Assembly: GCA_016124535.1 (NCBI GenBank)
Contig: WGNK01000016.1
Span: 32,924-96,923 of the forward strand
From: Azospirillum sp.
GTDB taxonomy: Bacteria > Pseudomonadota > Alphaproteobacteria > Azospirillales > Azospirillaceae
Reading direction: 5' to 3'
Length of the DNA stretch: 64,000 nucleotides
Shown here: positions 55,977-64,000 of the stretch, one piece after another
How positions within the stretch are numbered: position 1 is the stretch's first letter
Layout: every line of letters starts with the position of its first letter
Made by a program: the position numbers and the translations under genes
Notes under the pieces: generated by a model
What the model saw: only the letters and a program-made list of their open reading frames with translations
Told to the model about the DNA's origin: nothing
Databases searched by the model: none

Positions 55977-56597
55977 GGGTTCGCCGGGCGAGCCGGACGA
56001 GGGTATTCCGGCACCGGCGGCTTCCCGTTCGGTGTCGGGGAGGACCAGACACGGAGCGAATTGGCGAGCGTGCCGTGGCCGGCTGCGGTCACCGGGAGGG
56101 CGACGGCGGAGAGGGCGGCAGCGTTGGGGTACTGTCTTCGGCGCTGCGGCGGCCGAAACTGTCGGCCGGTTGCCGGCCGCGACCGGACTCCATGCAAAAT
56201 CGGAGAGCACCAATAATATTGTCCGCTTTTTCGCCGATATCCTTTAACGGTCATGGTCTGGACGCAGTCTTCTCTTGACTTCGGCCTGGGGCTACGTCAT
56301 GAACACCGCAGAGACCGCTCGCCACGAAGGGCTTGGTCGGCTCTCTGGCGGATCGTGATCGCGCGAGGCTGCGACGGAGTTCCCATTGGATGGGCTCCGG
56401 CGCCCCGAATTTCGAGACGTGCCCATCATAAGGCTCCCCTGGCTCGCGCGCGGGACGGGGCTCACCTGTGCAATCCGTTTTGCCGCTATCGCCTTCCGGA
56501 TCTTTCCATCCCAGGATTGCCACACCAAGCAGCCTTCGCCAGAAGCGGGGCGGGGTATTGGCCTGCGCGAGCGGCGGCGTGCACCACCAAGGAAACC
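55977..56597. other. 620-bp gap between DUF2892 and rhlE
   Basis: No protein gene can be supported here. An AT-rich spot (56210-56245) is followed by the structured-RNA candidate at 56284-56424. The remaining 56425-56597 is the rhlE leader. Confidence 0.6.
56284..56424 (-). ncRNA. Candidate 6S-like structured RNA
   Basis: On the minus strand a good -10 box TATGAT is followed within a few nt by GGGCACGTC, which pairs with GACGTAGCCCC at the far end, so the RNA would close on itself. Inside, a bubble-like segment has CTCTGCGGTGTTCAT on its 3' side. A small hairpin, GGAG-CCCAT/ATGGG-CTCC, lies on the 5' side, and an arm GCAG-CC-TCGC/GCGA-GCGG-CTGC leads to CACGA/TCGTG. A closed stem, central bubble and apical arm of about 140 nt is the design of 6S RNA. 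The identification rests on hand folding only. Confidence 0.42.
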
Positions 56598-58013
56598 ATG
56601 ACTGCCTTTTCTGAACTTTCTCTTCGCTCCGAGCTCCAGGACGCACTCGCAGCCCAAGGCTATGAAATGCCGACGCCGATCCAGGCCCAGGCGATCCCGC
56701 CGGCCCTGCTCGGTCGCGATGTCCTGGGGATCGCCCAGACCGGCACCGGCAAGACCGCAGCCTTTACTCTGCCGGTTCTGCAACGTCTTGCCCAGGCCGG
56801 TGCGGGCGGCCCGAGCCATGCCCGCGGCATCGGTGCCCTGATCCTGACGCCGACCCGCGAACTCGCGATTCAGATCGGCGAGAGCATCGCGGCCTACGGC
56901 GCGGGCCTGTCGCTGCGTCATACCGTGATCTTCGGAGGCGTCGGGCAGGTTCCCCAGGTCAATGCCCTGCGCCGCGGTCTCGATCTTCTGGTGGCGACGC
57001 CGGGGCGGCTTTTGGATCTGATGAATCAGGGCCATGTCCATTTCGGCCGCCTGGAGGTCTTCGTTCTCGACGAAGCCGATCGGATGCTCGACATGGGCTT
57101 CATCCACGATGTTCGGAAGATCATCGCCAAGCTGCCCACCGAGCGCCAGACCCTGTTCTTTTCCGCGACCATGCCGCGGGAAATCACCGACCTCGCCGCC
57201 CGGCTGCTCCGGGATCCGGTACGGGTTGAGGTGGCGCCGGCGGCGACCACCGCTGAGCGGATCGACCAGCGGGTCCTGTTCGTTCCCGCGGCCGAGAAGC
57301 GCCATGCGCTGCTCGACATGCTGGGGCGCGACGCGGCGATGGATCGGGTTCTGGTGTTCACCCGGACCAAGCATGGCGCCAACAAGGTCACCGAGCATCT
57401 CTCGAAGGCCGGCGTGCCGACCGCGGCAATCCACGGCAACAAGTCCCAGGGCGCCCGCCAGGCGGCGCTGGAAGACTTCCGCGCCGGCGCGGTGCGGGTG
57501 CTGGTCGCGACCGATATTGCCGCGCGCGGTATCGATGTCGACGGCGTATCCCATGTCGTCAATTTCGAGCTGCCCAATGTTCCGGAGAACTATGTCCACC
57601 GCATCGGGCGGACCGCGCGGGCCGGGGCGTCCGGAATCGCGATCGCGCTGTGCGACGACGGCGAGGAGCGGATCTTTTTGCGCAATATCGAGGCCTTGAC
57701 CCGCCGCCGGTTGACCGTGGTCGCCGGCACCGACCTGCGCCGGTCGGCCCCGGACTCGTCGCGGCTCGCGCCCGCCGCCGAGCGTCCGCACCCACAACGG
57801 GCTGCCCAGCAGCACCCGGCGCCGAAGGGCGCCCACCAGTCGCACCCGGCGCCGAAGGGTGTCCCGGCACATCCGGCGCGCGGCGGCCACCATCGGCAGG
57901 AGCCGGCGGCGAGAAAGCCGGCCGCTCCCAGTCGAAGTGCGGGAAGCTTCGGTGAACTGGTTTCGGTGATCAACGGTGCGCCGCCCGCCCGCGCCGCCGG
58001 TCGGCGCCGCTAG
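56598..58013 (+). CDS. rhlE: DEAD-box RNA helicase, RhlE type
   Basis: The 471 aa helicase has all DEAD motifs: Q-motif [11 protein letters not shown], motif [15 protein letters not shown], motif II DEAD ([14 protein letters not shown]), SAT, and the C-terminal ARGIDVDGV and [13 protein letters not shown] 56598 follows AAGGAAACC. The C-terminal 85 residues are low-complexity, with HPAPKG repeated twice ([20 protein letters not shown]) and many His, Pro and Arg residues, probably an RNA-binding tail. Role: ribosome assembly or RNA turnover. Confidence 0.94.
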   Translation: MTAFSELSLRSELQDALAAQGYEMPTPIQAQAIPPALLGRDVLGIAQTGTGKTAAFTLPVLQRLAQAGAGGPSHARGIGALILTPTRELAIQIGESIAAYGAGLSLRHTVIFGGVGQVPQVNALRRGLDLLVATPGRLLDLMNQGHVHFGRLEVFVLDEADRMLDMGFIHDVRKIIAKLPTERQTLFFSATMPREITDLAARLLRDPVRVEVAPAATTAERIDQRVLFVPAAEKRHALLDMLGRDAAMDRVLVFTRTKHGANKVTEHLSKAGVPTAAIHGNKSQGARQAALEDFRAGAVRVLVATDIAARGIDVDGVSHVVNFELPNVPENYVHRIGRTARAGASGIAIALCDDGEERIFLRNIEALTRRRLTVVAGTDLRRSAPDSSRLAPAAERPHPQRAAQQHPAPKGAHQSHPAPKGVPAHPARGGHHRQEPAARKPAAPSRSAGSFGELVSVINGAPPARAAGRRR

Positions 58014-58027
58014 GCGAGGGTGCTCCG

Positions 58028-59407
58028 ATGTCCCGATTGACCCCGGAAGGCCAGATGGCGCTCGGCGAGATTTGCCGGCGTCATGGCGTCAGTGAAGACG
58101 CCGGCCTGATGGTGCTGGAGGCGCTGGCGCGCAACAGCGGCACCATGGCCCAGTTCAATCATCCCGAACTGGGCGGCTCCGGGCAGTGGATGGCCGGCGG
58201 CATGGTCATGGTCGGCGACATGTTCAATCAGGGTCTGAAGGCTCGTGTCGATGGCATTTGCTACGACCTTGCCGGCTTGCTCGGATCGTCGCCGTTCCGC
58301 CCGGCGCCCAGTCCGCCGGGTGTCAGCGTGTTCGTCGCCGGCGGTGGCGGCTCCGGCGGTCAGTGGTGGCCGGCGGAACTCGGATCGCCCAATTGGCAGG
58401 GCAGCCAGAACAATCTCCGCTACGCGTTCTTTGCCTTTGCCAATCGTTTGGTTCTCGATATCGCCGGTGACGTGGCGGTCTACGACACCTCGGGCTTCAC
58501 CCTGACCGGGGTTGGCCAGCAGCAGTCGTCGAGCACCGGCGCCAGTCTGAGCTTTACCGGGCCCGGCGGTATCGTGACGCTGGATCGGCTGCGGCGGATC
58601 GACGGTCGTCGCGCCGGGGCCGACAGCTCTGAACCCAGCCCGGCCCCGGCGACCGCGGTCGCACCGGCGACCCCAACTCCGGCCCCAGCTGCGGCCGAGT
58701 CGGCGGCGGACCGGCGGCGCGAAGCGCCCCCGGGGCAACCGGTGACTGAGCCGCCGGCGATTGAACCGCCCCCGGGAGCCGCCGCGGTCGATCCGGGTCA
58801 AACCATCGGCGATCACCTGGCCGGGACCCGGTGGCTCTATGCCCCCCCGGAAGGCGCGGTCGTTGCCACGGTAACGCTGGGCGCCGAGGGGGTTCTGCTC
58901 GGCGGCGGCGCTGCGCTCAGCTACTGGGCGGTGGAAAACGCTCAGCTGTGGTTCTATGGTGCCGATGGCCGGGCGACCGCCCGTTTCGATCGGATCACCG
59001 GCGAGGGGCAGGGGGCGCGGATCGTCGGCACCAGCCCGCCGGAATCCACCGCCGTGGTCGTCCTGCGGACCGAGAGCCAATCCCGGCCGGCGGTTGCCGC
59101 CGCGGCGACGAAAGCTCGTCCGACGCTGGAACTCCGGCTTGAGCTGTGCGACCGCGACTGGCGGTTCGGCGAAAACGGCGGCGGCACCATTGCCACCTTG
59201 CGGCTCTTGCCCGACGGGACGCTCTCGGGCAGCGCGCGGCCGGCTGAATCAGCGTGGCGGCTCGACGGCGAGGTCCTGGTCTTCCTGCACAAGAGCGGCC
59301 GGCCGACCACCCGGTTCACCAAATTAATCCTCGACGACGGGCGCTGGTGCCTGAGCGGCCGCTATCTGGCCAATGACCGGATCCTCCATGAGTTGCAGCA
59401 GGTGTGA
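58028..59407 (+). CDS. Conserved protein with SHOCT-like N-terminal region
   Basis: The 459 aa product has no signal peptide. Residues 1-85 (LTPEGQMALGEICRRHGVSED, GTMAQFNHPELGGSGQWMAGGMVMVGDMFN) belong to a conserved alphaproteobacterial N-terminal region often labelled SHOCT-like. A Ser/Gly-rich segment, then a Pro/Ala-rich linker (about 205-255), and two beta-rich repeats follow; each repeat has a TRWLYAPP- or DRWRFGE-like start and an SGR- or FDRI-type end. Function unknown. It is in an operon with rhlE (15 bp) and with the next gene (overlapping stop). Confidence 0.8.
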   Translation: MSRLTPEGQMALGEICRRHGVSEDAGLMVLEALARNSGTMAQFNHPELGGSGQWMAGGMVMVGDMFNQGLKARVDGICYDLAGLLGSSPFRPAPSPPGVSVFVAGGGGSGGQWWPAELGSPNWQGSQNNLRYAFFAFANRLVLDIAGDVAVYDTSGFTLTGVGQQQSSSTGASLSFTGPGGIVTLDRLRRIDGRRAGADSSEPSPAPATAVAPATPTPAPAAAESAADRRREAPPGQPVTEPPAIEPPPGAAAVDPGQTIGDHLAGTRWLYAPPEGAVVATVTLGAEGVLLGGGAALSYWAVENAQLWFYGADGRATARFDRITGEGQGARIVGTSPPESTAVVVLRTESQSRPAVAAAATKARPTLELRLELCDRDWRFGENGGGTIATLRLLPDGTLSGSARPAESAWRLDGEVLVFLHKSGRPTTRFTKLILDDGRWCLSGRYLANDRILHELQQV

Positions 59408-59802
59408 CCCGTCCGGCCGGCTCGCCGTCCGAGGTCCGCGGCGGATCGCCGATCGCCCAACCGCTGGGCGCCGCTGACGGCGTGACCGATGCCGTCGAAG
59501 CGGTCGATGATGATTCCGCGGTGGACTGCGAAACCTGCGGCTGCTGTTGCGCCTTCTCCTGGGAATGGCCGACCTTCGTCGGCGACCGCGACGGCGAAGG
59601 CATTCCCGAATACCTCACCGAGGACGGACGAATGCGCTGCGACGGCGACCGCTGTGCCGCGCTGTTCGGGACCGTCGGCGTCGAGGTGCATTGCCGCGTC
59701 TATCCCGACAGGCCCCTGGTGTGCCGGGAGTTTGCCGCAGGCAGCCCGGCATGCCGGGCGGTACGCCGCCATTTCGGGCTGGGCCAGGGCACAGCGCGAT
59801 AG
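59404..59802 (+). CDS. YkgJ-family cysteine-cluster protein
   Basis: The 132 aa protein has the Zn/Fe-chelating YkgJ-type pattern: DCETCGCCCAFSWEWPTF, then RCDGDRCAALFG, VHCRVYPDRPLVCREFAAGSPAC. About nine cysteines could hold a cluster. The GTG start overlaps the previous stop (GTGA). Residues 1-40 are unconserved, so a later start is possible. Function unknown. Confidence 0.85.
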   Translation: MTRPAGSPSEVRGGSPIAQPLGAADGVTDAVEAVDDDSAVDCETCGCCCAFSWEWPTFVGDRDGEGIPEYLTEDGRMRCDGDRCAALFGTVGVEVHCRVYPDRPLVCREFAAGSPACRAVRRHFGLGQGTAR

Positions 59803-59995
59803 CCTCCTTGGCCGGTCGCCCGCTAAGAATCGCCGGGGCGCCATCGGCGCAAGCCGAACCGGTCCGCGCGACCAAGCCGGCATTGCCCCGCGACATGATG
59901 ACGGGTGTGAAAATCCCTGGCGGTCGACGCTTGCTGTTGCACCGCACAAGAGTCATCTAATGGCGACACGGCCTTCCTCCTGAACGGGTTTCCCC

Positions 59996-60235
59996 ATGCC
60001 TGCCAAAAAGCAATTGCTTCACCTGGTGTTCGGTGGCGAACTGACCTCGCCCGAGTCTACGGAATTTATCGATGTCGAAAAGCTCCACATCGTCGGCATC
60101 TACCCCAATTACGACGACGCCTATAAGGCGTGGCGCGGCGTTGCCGGGGCAACCATGGACAATGCTCACATGCGCTATTTCGTGGTCCACCTCCATGAGT
60201 TCCTCGACCCCAAGAAGGTGAGCAAAAAGAGGTAG
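59996..60235 (+). CDS. DUF4170 protein
   Basis: The 79 aa protein fits DUF4170, found mainly in alphaproteobacteria: KQLLHLVFGGELTSPESTEFIDVEKLHIVGIYPNYDDAYKAW, then AHMRYFVVHLHEFLDP. Function unknown. It lies 112 bp before mcl1. Confidence 0.9.
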   Translation: MPAKKQLLHLVFGGELTSPESTEFIDVEKLHIVGIYPNYDDAYKAWRGVAGATMDNAHMRYFVVHLHEFLDPKKVSKKR

Positions 60236-60347
60236 CAGGCAGGCGCCAGGCCGGACCCCGACCGGCATTGGCTCCTCTTGATCGGCTGTCGGTTCCGAGC
60301 GATGGTGCCCTCCGACGCGCCCAATTCGAGGCGCCAGGGAGAGTCGC

Positions 60348-61325
60348 ATGAGCTTCACCATCATCGAACCGGCACCGCCCCGGCTGAACCGCAGCGAATT
60401 GGCGGTGCCCGGCAGCAACCCGACCTTTATCGAAAAATCGGCGAAGTCGGAGGTCGACATCGTGTTCCTCGACCTTGAGGACGCGGTGGCGCCCGACGAC
60501 AAGGCGCAAGCGCGCAAGAATATCATCCAGGCGATCAACGACATCGACTGGGGCACCAAGACGCTCTCGGTGCGGATCAACGGCCTCGACACCCAGTACA
60601 TGTACCGCGACGTTGTCGATGTCCTGGAGCAGACCGGCGAGCGCCTCGACCTGATCATGATCCCCAAGGTCGGCACCGCCGCCGACATCTATGCCGTCGA
60701 CATGCTGGTCAGCCAGATCGAGCAGGCCAAGGGGCGCAAGAAGCGGATCGGCTTCGAGATGATCATCGAAACGGCCCTCGGCATGGCCAATGTCAACGAA
60801 ATCGCCGCAGCGTCCAAGCGCAACGAGAGCCTGCATTTCGGCGTCGCCGATTATTCGGCCTCGACCAAGGCGCGCACCACCGGCATTGGCGAGGCCAACC
60901 CCAATTACAGCGTTCTGACCGGCAAACCCGGCGATACCGACCGCGCGGTGCACTGGAACGACATGTGGCACTACGCGATCTCGCGCATGGTGGTGGCGGC
61001 GCGCGCCTATGGCCTGCGTCCGCTCGACGGCCCGTTCGGCAATTTCCAGGACCCCGACGGCTTCCGCGCCGCGGCTTTCCGGGCGGCGACTTTGGGCTGC
61101 GAGGGCAAATGGGCGATCCATCCCTCCCAGATCGGTCTGTCCAACGAGGTGTTCACGCCGTCGGAAAAGGAAGTGACCCAGGCCAAGCGCATCCTGGCCG
61201 CGATGGAAGAGGCCCAGAAGGCCGGCCGCGGTGCGGTGGCGCTCGACGGCCGCCTGATCGACATCGCCTCGATCAAACAAGCCGAAGTGATGGTCCAGAA
61301 AGCGGCGCAAATCGCCAAGGGCTGA
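60348..61325 (+). CDS. mcl1: L-malyl-CoA/beta-methylmalyl-CoA lyase
   Basis: Mcl1 cleaves L-malyl-CoA and beta-methylmalyl-CoA in the ethylmalonyl-CoA pathway. The 325 aa CitE-like TIM barrel has FLDLEDAVAPDDK, SVRINGLDTQYMYRDVVDV, RIGFEMIIETALGMANV, HFGVADYSAST and GKWAIHPSQIGLSNEVFTPS. The length and sequence fit Rhodobacter Mcl1, not the citrate-lyase subunit. GGGAGAG precedes the ATG. Confidence 0.94.
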   Translation: MSFTIIEPAPPRLNRSELAVPGSNPTFIEKSAKSEVDIVFLDLEDAVAPDDKAQARKNIIQAINDIDWGTKTLSVRINGLDTQYMYRDVVDVLEQTGERLDLIMIPKVGTAADIYAVDMLVSQIEQAKGRKKRIGFEMIIETALGMANVNEIAAASKRNESLHFGVADYSASTKARTTGIGEANPNYSVLTGKPGDTDRAVHWNDMWHYAISRMVVAARAYGLRPLDGPFGNFQDPDGFRAAAFRAATLGCEGKWAIHPSQIGLSNEVFTPSEKEVTQAKRILAAMEEAQKAGRGAVALDGRLIDIASIKQAEVMVQKAAQIAKG

Positions 61326-61344
61326 GCCGAAGCGAACGATAACT

Positions 61345-61386
61345 AAAAAGCCCTCTCCCCTCCGGGGAGAGGGTTGGGTGAGGGGG
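61345..61386 (+). repeat. Dispersed palindromic intergenic repeat, copy 3
   Basis: Arms CCCTCTCCCC (61351-61360) and GGGGAGAGGG (61364-61373) with loop TCC, an AAAAAG lead and a GGGTGAGG tail, starting 20 bp after the mcl1 stop. It is the same element as at 9946 and 22048. Confidence 0.85.
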
Positions 61387-61548
61387 TGCTTCGGCCGAAC
61401 GGCCGCACTTGATTGCACCTTCGGCGCATGGTTATTTTTTCTATTTTTGTAAATTGGGGGCGATTCGATCAGCCCGCCGCCCGGCCAGCCCGATTGCGGT
61501 CACCGAACACCTTCGGTATCGTGAGGGCCAAGGGGTTGGGGCGCCACC

Positions 61549-63924
61549 ATGCACGACGTGTTCTTGAGCTATGCGCGCAGCGATGCGGCGGCGGTGGATG
61601 CCGTGGTCGCGGCGCTGGAGCGCGAACGGGTCTCGGTCTGGATCGACCGCAGCGGCATCGAACCGGCAGCACCGATCACGGAAGGGATCGCCGAGGCGCT
61701 GGCGCACGCCAAAGTTCTCCTCGCCTGGTATTCGGCGGCCTATCCCAAGAGCCGCTATTGCCAATGGGAACTGACCGCGGCATGGGCGGCGGGCGAGGCC
61801 GAGGGTGCGGAGACCCGCCGGGTGCTTGTGGTCAATCCGGAAGCCAAACCCGGTCACATCCAGCCGACCGTCCTCCGGGATCACGCGACTTTGTCGACCG
61901 ACCCGGCCGAGATCGCCCGCACGGTCAAGCGGCAGCTTGGCCGGCTGACGAAGCCGCTGGGTGAGATCGCTATTGAGAGGACACCGCGCTGGTACGGCGC
62001 CAACCCGGTGACGCCGGCCCAGTTCGTCGGGCGGCTGCCCGAGTTGTGGAAGCTGCATTCGTTTCTGAATGCCGGCACCGTCACCGCGATTTCCGCCGCC
62101 GCCCGTGCCGCCGGGCCAAAGCTGGGCCAAGTCCAGGGTCTGGGCGGGATTGGCAAGTCGCTGCTGGCCCAGGAATATGCCCTGCGCTTTGGCGCCTGCT
62201 ATCCCGGCGGCGTGGTCTGGCTGCGGGCTTCAGAGGGCGGCGCCGGCCAATTGCCGCCGCCGGAGCGCCACGAGGCCTTGCGCACCAGCCAGATGCGCGA
62301 CCTTGCGGTCGGCCTCGGCATAGCGACCGAAGCCAGCACCGAGGCCGAAATCGGCGCCCGCGTCGCGGACGCCTTCGCCCAAGCCAAAAAACCGTTCCTG
62401 TGGGTGCTCGATGACTGGCCCCAACAGGGCGACGGCGAGACGCTGCGGCGCTGGCTGGCGCCGGTGCCGGGGCTGGGCCGGACCCTGATCACCAGCCGCG
62501 GCCGGCGCACCGGCAATCTCGGCGCGTGCCTGCGGCTTTCGACCCTGGAGCCCGAAGACGCCTTCGCCCTGCTGACCCGCAACGCCCCACCGACGACCAC
62601 GGCAGAGCGCGACGCGGCGCGGACCATCGTCGAGCGCTTGGGCTGCCACGCGCTGGCGGTCGATGTCGCGGGCGCCGCGGTTGGGCTGCTCGGCTATGCC
62701 AGGTTCCTGGAGCGGCTCGGCCAACCGATCCGGGCGCTGGAACTGGCCGCGGAGCTCGCCGCCGACCTGCCGCTCGGCCACGAACTCAGCATCGTCCGCA
62801 CCCTGATGCACAGCATCGGCCTGCTGCCGTTGCACCGGCTCGACGTGCTGTTATTGGCAGCCGAGTTGGCCAGTGCCCCGATCCCGCTCGAACTGGTCGC
62901 CAAGGTGCTGGAGCAGGTCGACGACGGCCCGGCCCACGAGGCCGAAGCCTCGGCGGCGCGCGGCTTCAGGGCGGCGGAAAAGCTGTCCCTGGCCGAGGAG
63001 GCCGGCCCCGGCAGCTTCACCCTCCACGTCCTGACCGCCGCGGTGCTGCGCCACCACCCCGACCACGCCGAGCGCCGGGAAAAGCTGCACCGGGCGGCGG
63101 TGGCAGCTATCGACGATTTTCTGGAGCCAGCGGTCGACGACAACCGCGAACATCCCAGGCTCGCCGCCTGGCTACCCCATGCCCGCGCGCTGACCGCCGA
63201 GACCAGGGACGAGGAGACGCTAAGATTGCTCGAGAAAGTCTGGCGATACGATTATCGGCGGGGCACTTTTTTAGCAGCCGAGGACAGCGCACGGCGCATA
63301 CTCGAAAGCTGTCGGAATTTATTTGGTGCCGATCACCACCATACCCTTGCCTCCAAGCAGAATCTGGCAACAACACTGTGCTGTTCGGGCGATCTATCGG
63401 AAGTGTCGCTTCTTCAGGAAGAAGTGCTGGAGCGGCGTATCAGGGTCTCCGGTGTAAGAGACCCTGAGACCATCACTGCCATGTGCAATCTGGCCGCAAC
63501 GCTCCGCAACCAGGGTAATTTTCGCATTGCTTTGGAGCTAAATACGCTGGCGCTAGATATCTCGCTACAGGTGCGAGGAGCTGACCATCGTGACACACTC
63601 ATGCTTATGAGCCATTTGGCCACAACGCTCCACGCCCAAGGTGATCTTGCAGCCGCGCGGGCACTGCTGGAGCGGGCTCTCAAGAAATTGCGGCAGCATT
63701 CGGGCGAGGATCATCCGGATACGCTACAATTGCAGCACAACCTCGCTGGCGTCCTCGGCCAGTTAGGCGACCAATCGGCCGCGCGAGTATTATTGGAGGC
63801 CGCGCTCGCCGGCCGCCGTCGGGTGCTGACCGACGAGCATTCCTATACTGTGCTTACCTTTTGGGGTTCTTCGACGCCTCAAGTGGATGGGAAGAGGTCG
63901 GGTAGGGGTGCTGCGATCAGGTAG
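61549..63924 (+). CDS. TIR-NB-ARC-TPR protein, 3' end replaced by an IS
   Basis: The protein joins a TIR domain (residues 1-130), a STAND NTPase (about 155-500) and TPR/kinesin-light-chain repeats (about 560 on). TIR: HDVFLSYARSD at 2-12 and the probable NADase catalytic Glu74 (YCQWEL). NTPase: P-loop GLGGIGKS (197-204), Walker B LWVLDDW (284-290), and a GCHALAVDVAG sensor region like plant NB-ARC. TPRs repeat units such as LATTLHAQGDLAAARALLERAL. This layout is that of bacterial NLR-like immune proteins. The TPR array breaks off at about residue 771, where insertion-sequence DNA begins (63863); the last 20 codons are IS-derived. An AT-rich promoter region (61425-61460) precedes it. Confidence 0.9.
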   Translation: MHDVFLSYARSDAAAVDAVVAALERERVSVWIDRSGIEPAAPITEGIAEALAHAKVLLAWYSAAYPKSRYCQWELTAAWAAGEAEGAETRRVLVVNPEAKPGHIQPTVLRDHATLSTDPAEIARTVKRQLGRLTKPLGEIAIERTPRWYGANPVTPAQFVGRLPELWKLHSFLNAGTVTAISAAARAAGPKLGQVQGLGGIGKSLLAQEYALRFGACYPGGVVWLRASEGGAGQLPPPERHEALRTSQMRDLAVGLGIATEASTEAEIGARVADAFAQAKKPFLWVLDDWPQQGDGETLRRWLAPVPGLGRTLITSRGRRTGNLGACLRLSTLEPEDAFALLTRNAPPTTTAERDAARTIVERLGCHALAVDVAGAAVGLLGYARFLERLGQPIRALELAAELAADLPLGHELSIVRTLMHSIGLLPLHRLDVLLLAAELASAPIPLELVAKVLEQVDDGPAHEAEASAARGFRAAEKLSLAEEAGPGSFTLHVLTAAVLRHHPDHAERREKLHRAAVAAIDDFLEPAVDDNREHPRLAAWLPHARALTAETRDEETLRLLEKVWRYDYRRGTFLAAEDSARRILESCRNLFGADHHHTLASKQNLATTLCCSGDLSEVSLLQEEVLERRIRVSGVRDPETITAMCNLAATLRNQGNFRIALELNTLALDISLQVRGADHRDTLMLMSHLATTLHAQGDLAAARALLERALKKLRQHSGEDHPDTLQLQHNLAGVLGQLGDQSAARVLLEAALAGRRRVLTDEHSYTVLTFWGSSTPQVDGKRSGRGAAIR

Positions 63925-64000
63925 ATGATGCACGCGAAGGTGGCGGTATTTCGGTATCCCCTGGCTCTGGCCCTTGCGGCCTGGACGATGCCGTTGAGGC
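63863..64000 (-). mobile_element. Insertion sequence end, ISL3-like
   Basis: From about 63863 the sequence leaves the TPR gene and begins with GGGGTTCTTCGACGCC, which resembles ISL3-family terminal repeats (GGCTCTTCG-type). A transposase C-terminus reads inward from the right edge. The 8 bp before it (TACCTTTT, 63855-63862) are AT-rich and could be one target duplication. Only this end of the element is in the window. Confidence 0.7.
63879..64000 (-). CDS. Transposase C-terminus, partial (ISL3-like)
   Basis: The last 39 residues of a transposase are encoded, ending at the TGA at 63881-63879: LNGIVQAARARARGYRN, then TATFACIIYLIAAPL and PDLFPST. The NGxxQAAxxxARGYR motif and the xxYL..xxL..LFP.T ending are typical of ISL3-family transposases. 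The catalytic residues are outside the window. Confidence 0.72.
   Translation of the reverse strand, partial: LNGIVQAARARARGYRNTATFACIIYLIAAPLPDLFPST

Overview
The window comes from a GC-rich, probably free-living alphaproteobacterium (Rhodospirillales-like). The evidence is a red-type (form IC) RuBisCO operon with cbbX and a divergent cbbR, a full Sox thiosulfate-oxidation cluster including SoxCD, an L-malyl-CoA lyase, a NasT/NasS pair, a SAM-II riboswitch before metZ, a single rpoZ-rsh pair, and about 100-nt alphaproteobacterial SRP RNAs. These features together suggest a facultative chemo- or photolithoautotroph that oxidises reduced sulfur and fixes CO2. The sequence alone cannot name the species.

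Layout. 1-1076: a lower-GC two-gene operon (TPR-like protein and an edge-truncated HEPN-domain protein), which looks acquired. 1242-6500: replication genes on the minus strand, in transcription order two SRP RNA copies, dnaX, ybaB, dnaN, recF. 6618-13478: nitrite assimilation (nasT, a structured leader with terminator, nasS, nirC, nirA, and a fused Fe-S/flavin reductase). 13493-20562: the Calvin-cycle operon cbbFPALSX with divergent cbbR. 20686-28155: SAM-II riboswitch and metZ, a ClC channel, a SLAC1/TehA-type protein, tex and small genes. 28288-30959: rpoZ-rsh. 31560-41559: housekeeping genes (NYN protein, haloacid dehalogenase, lytic transglycosylase, dapA-smpB, rsmD, rluB, dodecin, tadA, class II DAHP synthase, a nicotinate phosphoribosyltransferase). 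41606-55976: the sox region, in alternating transcription units. 56284-59802: a structured-RNA candidate, rhlE and small proteins. 59996-61325: DUF4170 and mcl1. 61549-64000: a TIR/NB-ARC/TPR gene whose 3' end is cut by an insertion sequence.

How it fits together. Thiosulfate electrons released by SoxXA, SoxYZ, SoxB and SoxCD can support CO2 fixation by CbbLS, with PRK, FBPase and aldolase regenerating substrate. SoxV, SoxW and SoxS keep periplasmic thiols reduced, and SoxR is an ArsR-type sensor with two widely spaced cysteines. Nitrogen is taken in as nitrite by NirC and reduced by a siroheme enzyme, apparently under NasT/NasS antitermination control.

The most unusual items are the IS-interrupted TIR-NB-ARC-TPR gene, the TPR/HEPN operon at the left edge, the tandem SRP RNA genes, the SAM-II riboswitch joined to an intrinsic terminator, the putative two-subunit nitrite reductase with a shared N-terminal motif, and a 6S-like RNA candidate. 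No tRNA, rRNA or CRISPR array was seen.
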